8,325 nt of DNA, from contig JAAXJP010000613.1 of assembly GCA_012269805.1 (NCBI GenBank), forward strand, positions 1 to 8,325, written 5' to 3'. Positions 7,104 to 8,325 of the stretch are shown here, one piece after another (within the stretch, counting starts at the first letter, position 1; each line of letters opens with the position of its first letter). Origin of the DNA: Rubrivirga sp. Lineage in GTDB: Bacteria; Bacteroidota; Rhodothermia; Rhodothermales; Rubricoccaceae. Below the pieces are notes generated by a model that worked only from the letters and a program-made list of their open reading frames with translations, ran no database searches and was not told the DNA's origin. Made by a program: the position numbers and the translations under genes.

Positions 7104-7123
7104 GGGGCCGATCAGCCGGCCCT
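7104..7123 (+). terminator. Possible terminator hairpin after the metallophosphoesterase
   Basis: GGGGCCG (7104-7110) pairs with CGGCCCT (7117-7123), counting one G-U pair, around the 6-base loop ATCAGC. It has no T-run, and lies about 150 bases after the stop codon, so termination is only suggested. Confidence 0.3.
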
Positions 7124-7160
7124 ACGTTCGCCCCCGCTGATAGAGGCCCCCCCAGCATAA

Positions 7161-7198
7161 GGGCCCTCTGAAAACGGGCTCCTTCGGACGGAGGGCCT
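7161..7198 (+). repeat. Hairpin with alternative pairing upstream of the response regulator
   Basis: GGGCCCTC (7161-7168) pairs with GAGGGCCT (7191-7198) over eight positions, the outermost being G-U. Inside it a second stem, CTCC (7179-7182) with GGAG (7190-7193), would compete for the same right arm. An upstream GAGGCCC (7143-7149) can also pair with the left arm. This could be a terminator or a switchable leader; nothing shows which. Confidence 0.35.
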
Positions 7199-7331
7199 GG
7201 CTCTGGGGCAGTCCGCCCTCGGGGCCTCGCCGGCCGGCGGTTCAGGAATGACCCGGCGAAGGAACCCTAGGGGCGGGCGGAGTATATGCCTAATCCGGCG
7301 CACAGCGAACACACACCGAGGTTACTCACCC

Positions 7332-8009
7332 ATGGCCCACCGCATATTTCTGGTCGAAGATCACCCTGTCATGCGGGAGGGCTACGTCAGCCTCCTCAAC
7401 GCCGAGCCGGACCTCCACGTTTGCGCGGAGGCGTCCTCGGCGGAGGAGGGGTTCGAGCAGGCCGTTGACCTCGAGTTCGACATCGCCATCGTTGACCTCT
7501 CGCTGCCGGGCGTCAACGGCGTCGAGTTCATCAAGCGGCTCCGTTCGTTGGACCCCGACGTGAAGGTCCTCGTGGTCTCGGCCCACGACGAGGCGCTCTA
7601 CGCCGAGCGCGCGCTCCGCGCCGGCGCCCGAGGCTACCTCATGAAGCACGAGTCGGCCCGCCAGTTCGTGACCGCGGTCCGGACGGTCCTCGACGGCGAG
7701 CTCTACCTCAGCGACTCGCTCCAGACGCGGTTCCTCCAGGACCGCTTCGGCCACGCGACCGAGTCGACGCCGGCCATCGAGCGGCTGACGGACCGCGAGC
7801 TCGAGGTGTTCGAACACTTCGGGCGCGGCCAGAGCACCCGCGAGGTGGCCGAGGCGCTCGGGCTCAGCCTCAAGACCATCGAGTCGCACCGGGCCAACAT
7901 CAAGAACAAGCTCGGGATTGACCGGGCAGCCGAGTTCATGCAGCGGGCCGTCGTGTGGGTCGAGTCGCCGATGCGGGCCCAGCAGATGAAGCAGAGGGCG
8001 GAGGCGTAA
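7332..8009 (+). CDS. NarL/FixJ-family response regulator with LuxR-type DNA-binding domain
   Basis: A 225-residue two-domain transcription regulator. The receiver domain (about 3-120) carries the acidic pair Glu9-Asp10 in FLVEDHP, the phospho-acceptor Asp55 in IVDLSLPG, Ser83 in VVSAHDE and Lys105 in GYLMKHE. The C-terminal LuxR helix-turn-helix spans about 149-210, with LTDRELEVFEHFGRGQST (152-169) and the recognition helix region LSLKTIESHRANIKNKLGI (178-196). Phosphorylation by a sensor kinase is expected to promote dimerisation and DNA binding; no kinase gene is adjacent here, so partner and targets are unknown. ATG 7332 is chosen because the receiver fold starts there; the in-frame ATG at 7248 would add a 28-residue basic extension with no family match. 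A GAGG at 7318-7321, ten bases before the ATG, is a modest Shine-Dalgarno. Confidence 0.93.
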   Translation: MAHRIFLVEDHPVMREGYVSLLNAEPDLHVCAEASSAEEGFEQAVDLEFDIAIVDLSLPGVNGVEFIKRLRSLDPDVKVLVVSAHDEALYAERALRAGARGYLMKHESARQFVTAVRTVLDGELYLSDSLQTRFLQDRFGHATESTPAIERLTDRELEVFEHFGRGQSTREVAEALGLSLKTIESHRANIKNKLGIDRAAEFMQRAVVWVESPMRAQQMKQRAEA

Positions 8010-8029
8010 CCCTGGTCGCGCTTCACGTC

Positions 8030-8062
8030 GGATCGGTGGTGCCCGACCGGCCCCCACCGTCC
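8030..8062 (+). terminator. Hairpin after the response regulator
   Basis: GGA-T-CGGTGG (8030-8039) pairs with CCACCG-TCC (8054-8062), nine pairs with one bulged T and a 14-base loop, starting about 20 bases after the stop codon. Position and stem strength suit a transcription end, but no T-run follows. Confidence 0.45.
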
Positions 8063-8119
8063 AGCGTCCGCCCGAGGATGAAGGGAAGCGGTGACGGGAG
8101 GCGGACGCCGAACGCCAGA

Positions 8120-8178
8120 GTGTACACCACCCCGCGGGCCTGATCTATGGGGGAAGGGAGGAGGTGACGCTAGCTTCA
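8120..8178 (+). promoter_or_regulatory. Candidate control region for the last gene
   Basis: Three marks lie before the start at 8198. GTGTACAC (8120-8127) is a perfect 8-base palindrome that could be an operator. AGGAGGTGA (8159-8167) fully matches the complement of the conserved 16S rRNA tail but sits 30 bases before the ATG with no start codon at normal spacing. TAGCTTCA (8171-8178) resembles the Bacteroidota -7 element and shares TAGCTT with the candidate before pdhA. Each is weak alone. Confidence 0.3.
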
Positions 8179-8197
8179 CAAAGCCTGGCCCGCTGTC

Positions 8198-8325
8198 ATG
8201 CTCGCGCCCTCTGTCGTCGCCCTCCTCCTCCTCATGCTGGGGCCCGCCCGTCCACCGGCCCCGATCCCGGAGACTACGCGCCAGGTCGTCTTCGTGACCA
8301 CGGCCGGCTGGGCAGCGACCGACGG
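8198..8325 (+). CDS. Start of a secreted protein, possibly L,D-transpeptidase-like (cut by window end)
   Basis: Only the first 42 residues are inside the window. They begin MLAPSVVALLLLMLGPARPP, a hydrophobic stretch that looks like a signal peptide, although it lacks the usual N-terminal positive residue, followed by a proline-rich turn and then TRQVVFVTTAGWAATDG (residues 27-43, the last codon incomplete). The pattern VVxVTTxxWxxTxG reminds me of the N-terminal region of some exported L,D-transpeptidase (YkuD) proteins, but the catalytic region is beyond the edge. In-frame stops at 8165 and 8171 and the absence of any other start codon between them and 8198 fix the ATG. Being a coding gene is likely; the family is a tentative call. 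Confidence 0.5.
   Translation, partial: MLAPSVVALLLLMLGPARPPAPIPETTRQVVFVTTAGWAATD

Larger units (their letters stand above)
6959..7331. other. 373-base non-coding region with several inverted repeats
   Basis: No convincing gene is seen on either strand. The stretch holds an 8-G run (6971-6978), a small perfect hairpin CGGCG-GGAC-CGCCG (7032-7045) flanked by CGGA/TCCG (7028-7031 and 7056-7059), a hairpin GGGGCCG/CGGCCCT (7104-7110 and 7117-7123), and an arm GGCCCTC (7162-7168) that pairs with GAGGGCC (7191-7197). The palindrome CCCTAGGG lies at 7265-7272. It must contain the end of the phosphoesterase transcript and the start of the response-regulator transcript. Confidence 0.5.

Noticed and set aside
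7112..7312. 66-codon minus-strand frame in the non-coding stretch
   Set aside because: Arg/Pro-rich composition, no family resemblance, no ribosome binding site, and it runs through the inverted repeats.
7248..7331. Upstream ATG extending the response regulator by 28 residues
   Set aside because: The extension is basic and unlike receiver domains; the fold begins at MAHRIFLVEDH, and a GAGG lies ten bases before the ATG at 7332.
1..8325. Search for CRISPR arrays, insertion sequences, phage genes, toxin-antitoxin or defence genes
   Set aside because: No spaced direct repeats, transposase motifs, or defence-type proteins were seen; the recognised genes are housekeeping or common regulatory families.

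Overview
This is a GC-rich (roughly 70%) bacterial window with dense, mostly single-direction coding. Start regions generally lack a clear Shine-Dalgarno sequence, and many genes open with ATG-GC (Met-Ala). Protein flavour, the weak ribosome binding sites and possible TAnnTT-type promoter elements suggest a high-GC relative of Bacteroidota, such as the Rhodothermota (Rubrivirga/Rubricoccus/Salinibacter-like). That placement is inference from sequence style and not a search result.

Layout. (1) Positions 1-82 are almost pure G+C with an 11-G run, followed by a murF-like cell-wall ligase gene (83-1387) that appears to lack its usual N-terminal residues. (2) Convergent to it is a family-2 glycosyltransferase of the polyprenyl-phosphate mannose synthase type (1440-2210, minus strand); the 52-base gap between them holds a GC hairpin that could stop transcription from both sides. 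(3) A divergent 181-base spacer leads to the pyruvate dehydrogenase operon: E1 alpha (2392-3519), E1 beta (3585-4565) and the E2 dihydrolipoamide acetyltransferase (4664-6058). The gene for E3 (lipoamide dehydrogenase) is not in the window. Both intergenic gaps in the operon contain inverted repeats; the one before E2 is built from 7-base iterated units. (4) A calcineurin-like metallophosphoesterase (6104-6958) follows E2 at 45 bases and may be its co-transcribed tail. (5) A 373-base non-coding stretch rich in inverted repeats precedes a NarL/LuxR-type response regulator (7332-8009). (6) After a hairpin and a 188-base spacer, a secreted protein begins (8198 to the window end), possibly an L,D-transpeptidase-like protein.

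How the genes fit together: E1 alpha, E1 beta and E2 make the first two catalytic components of the complex that converts pyruvate to acetyl-CoA. The murF gene and the glycosyltransferase both relate to envelope building. The response regulator has no sensor kinase beside it. I see no phage, transposon, CRISPR array, RNA gene or clear novel multi-gene system. The most unusual features are the heptad-repeat hairpin inside the pdh operon, the shortened murF, and the structured non-coding stretch before the response regulator.
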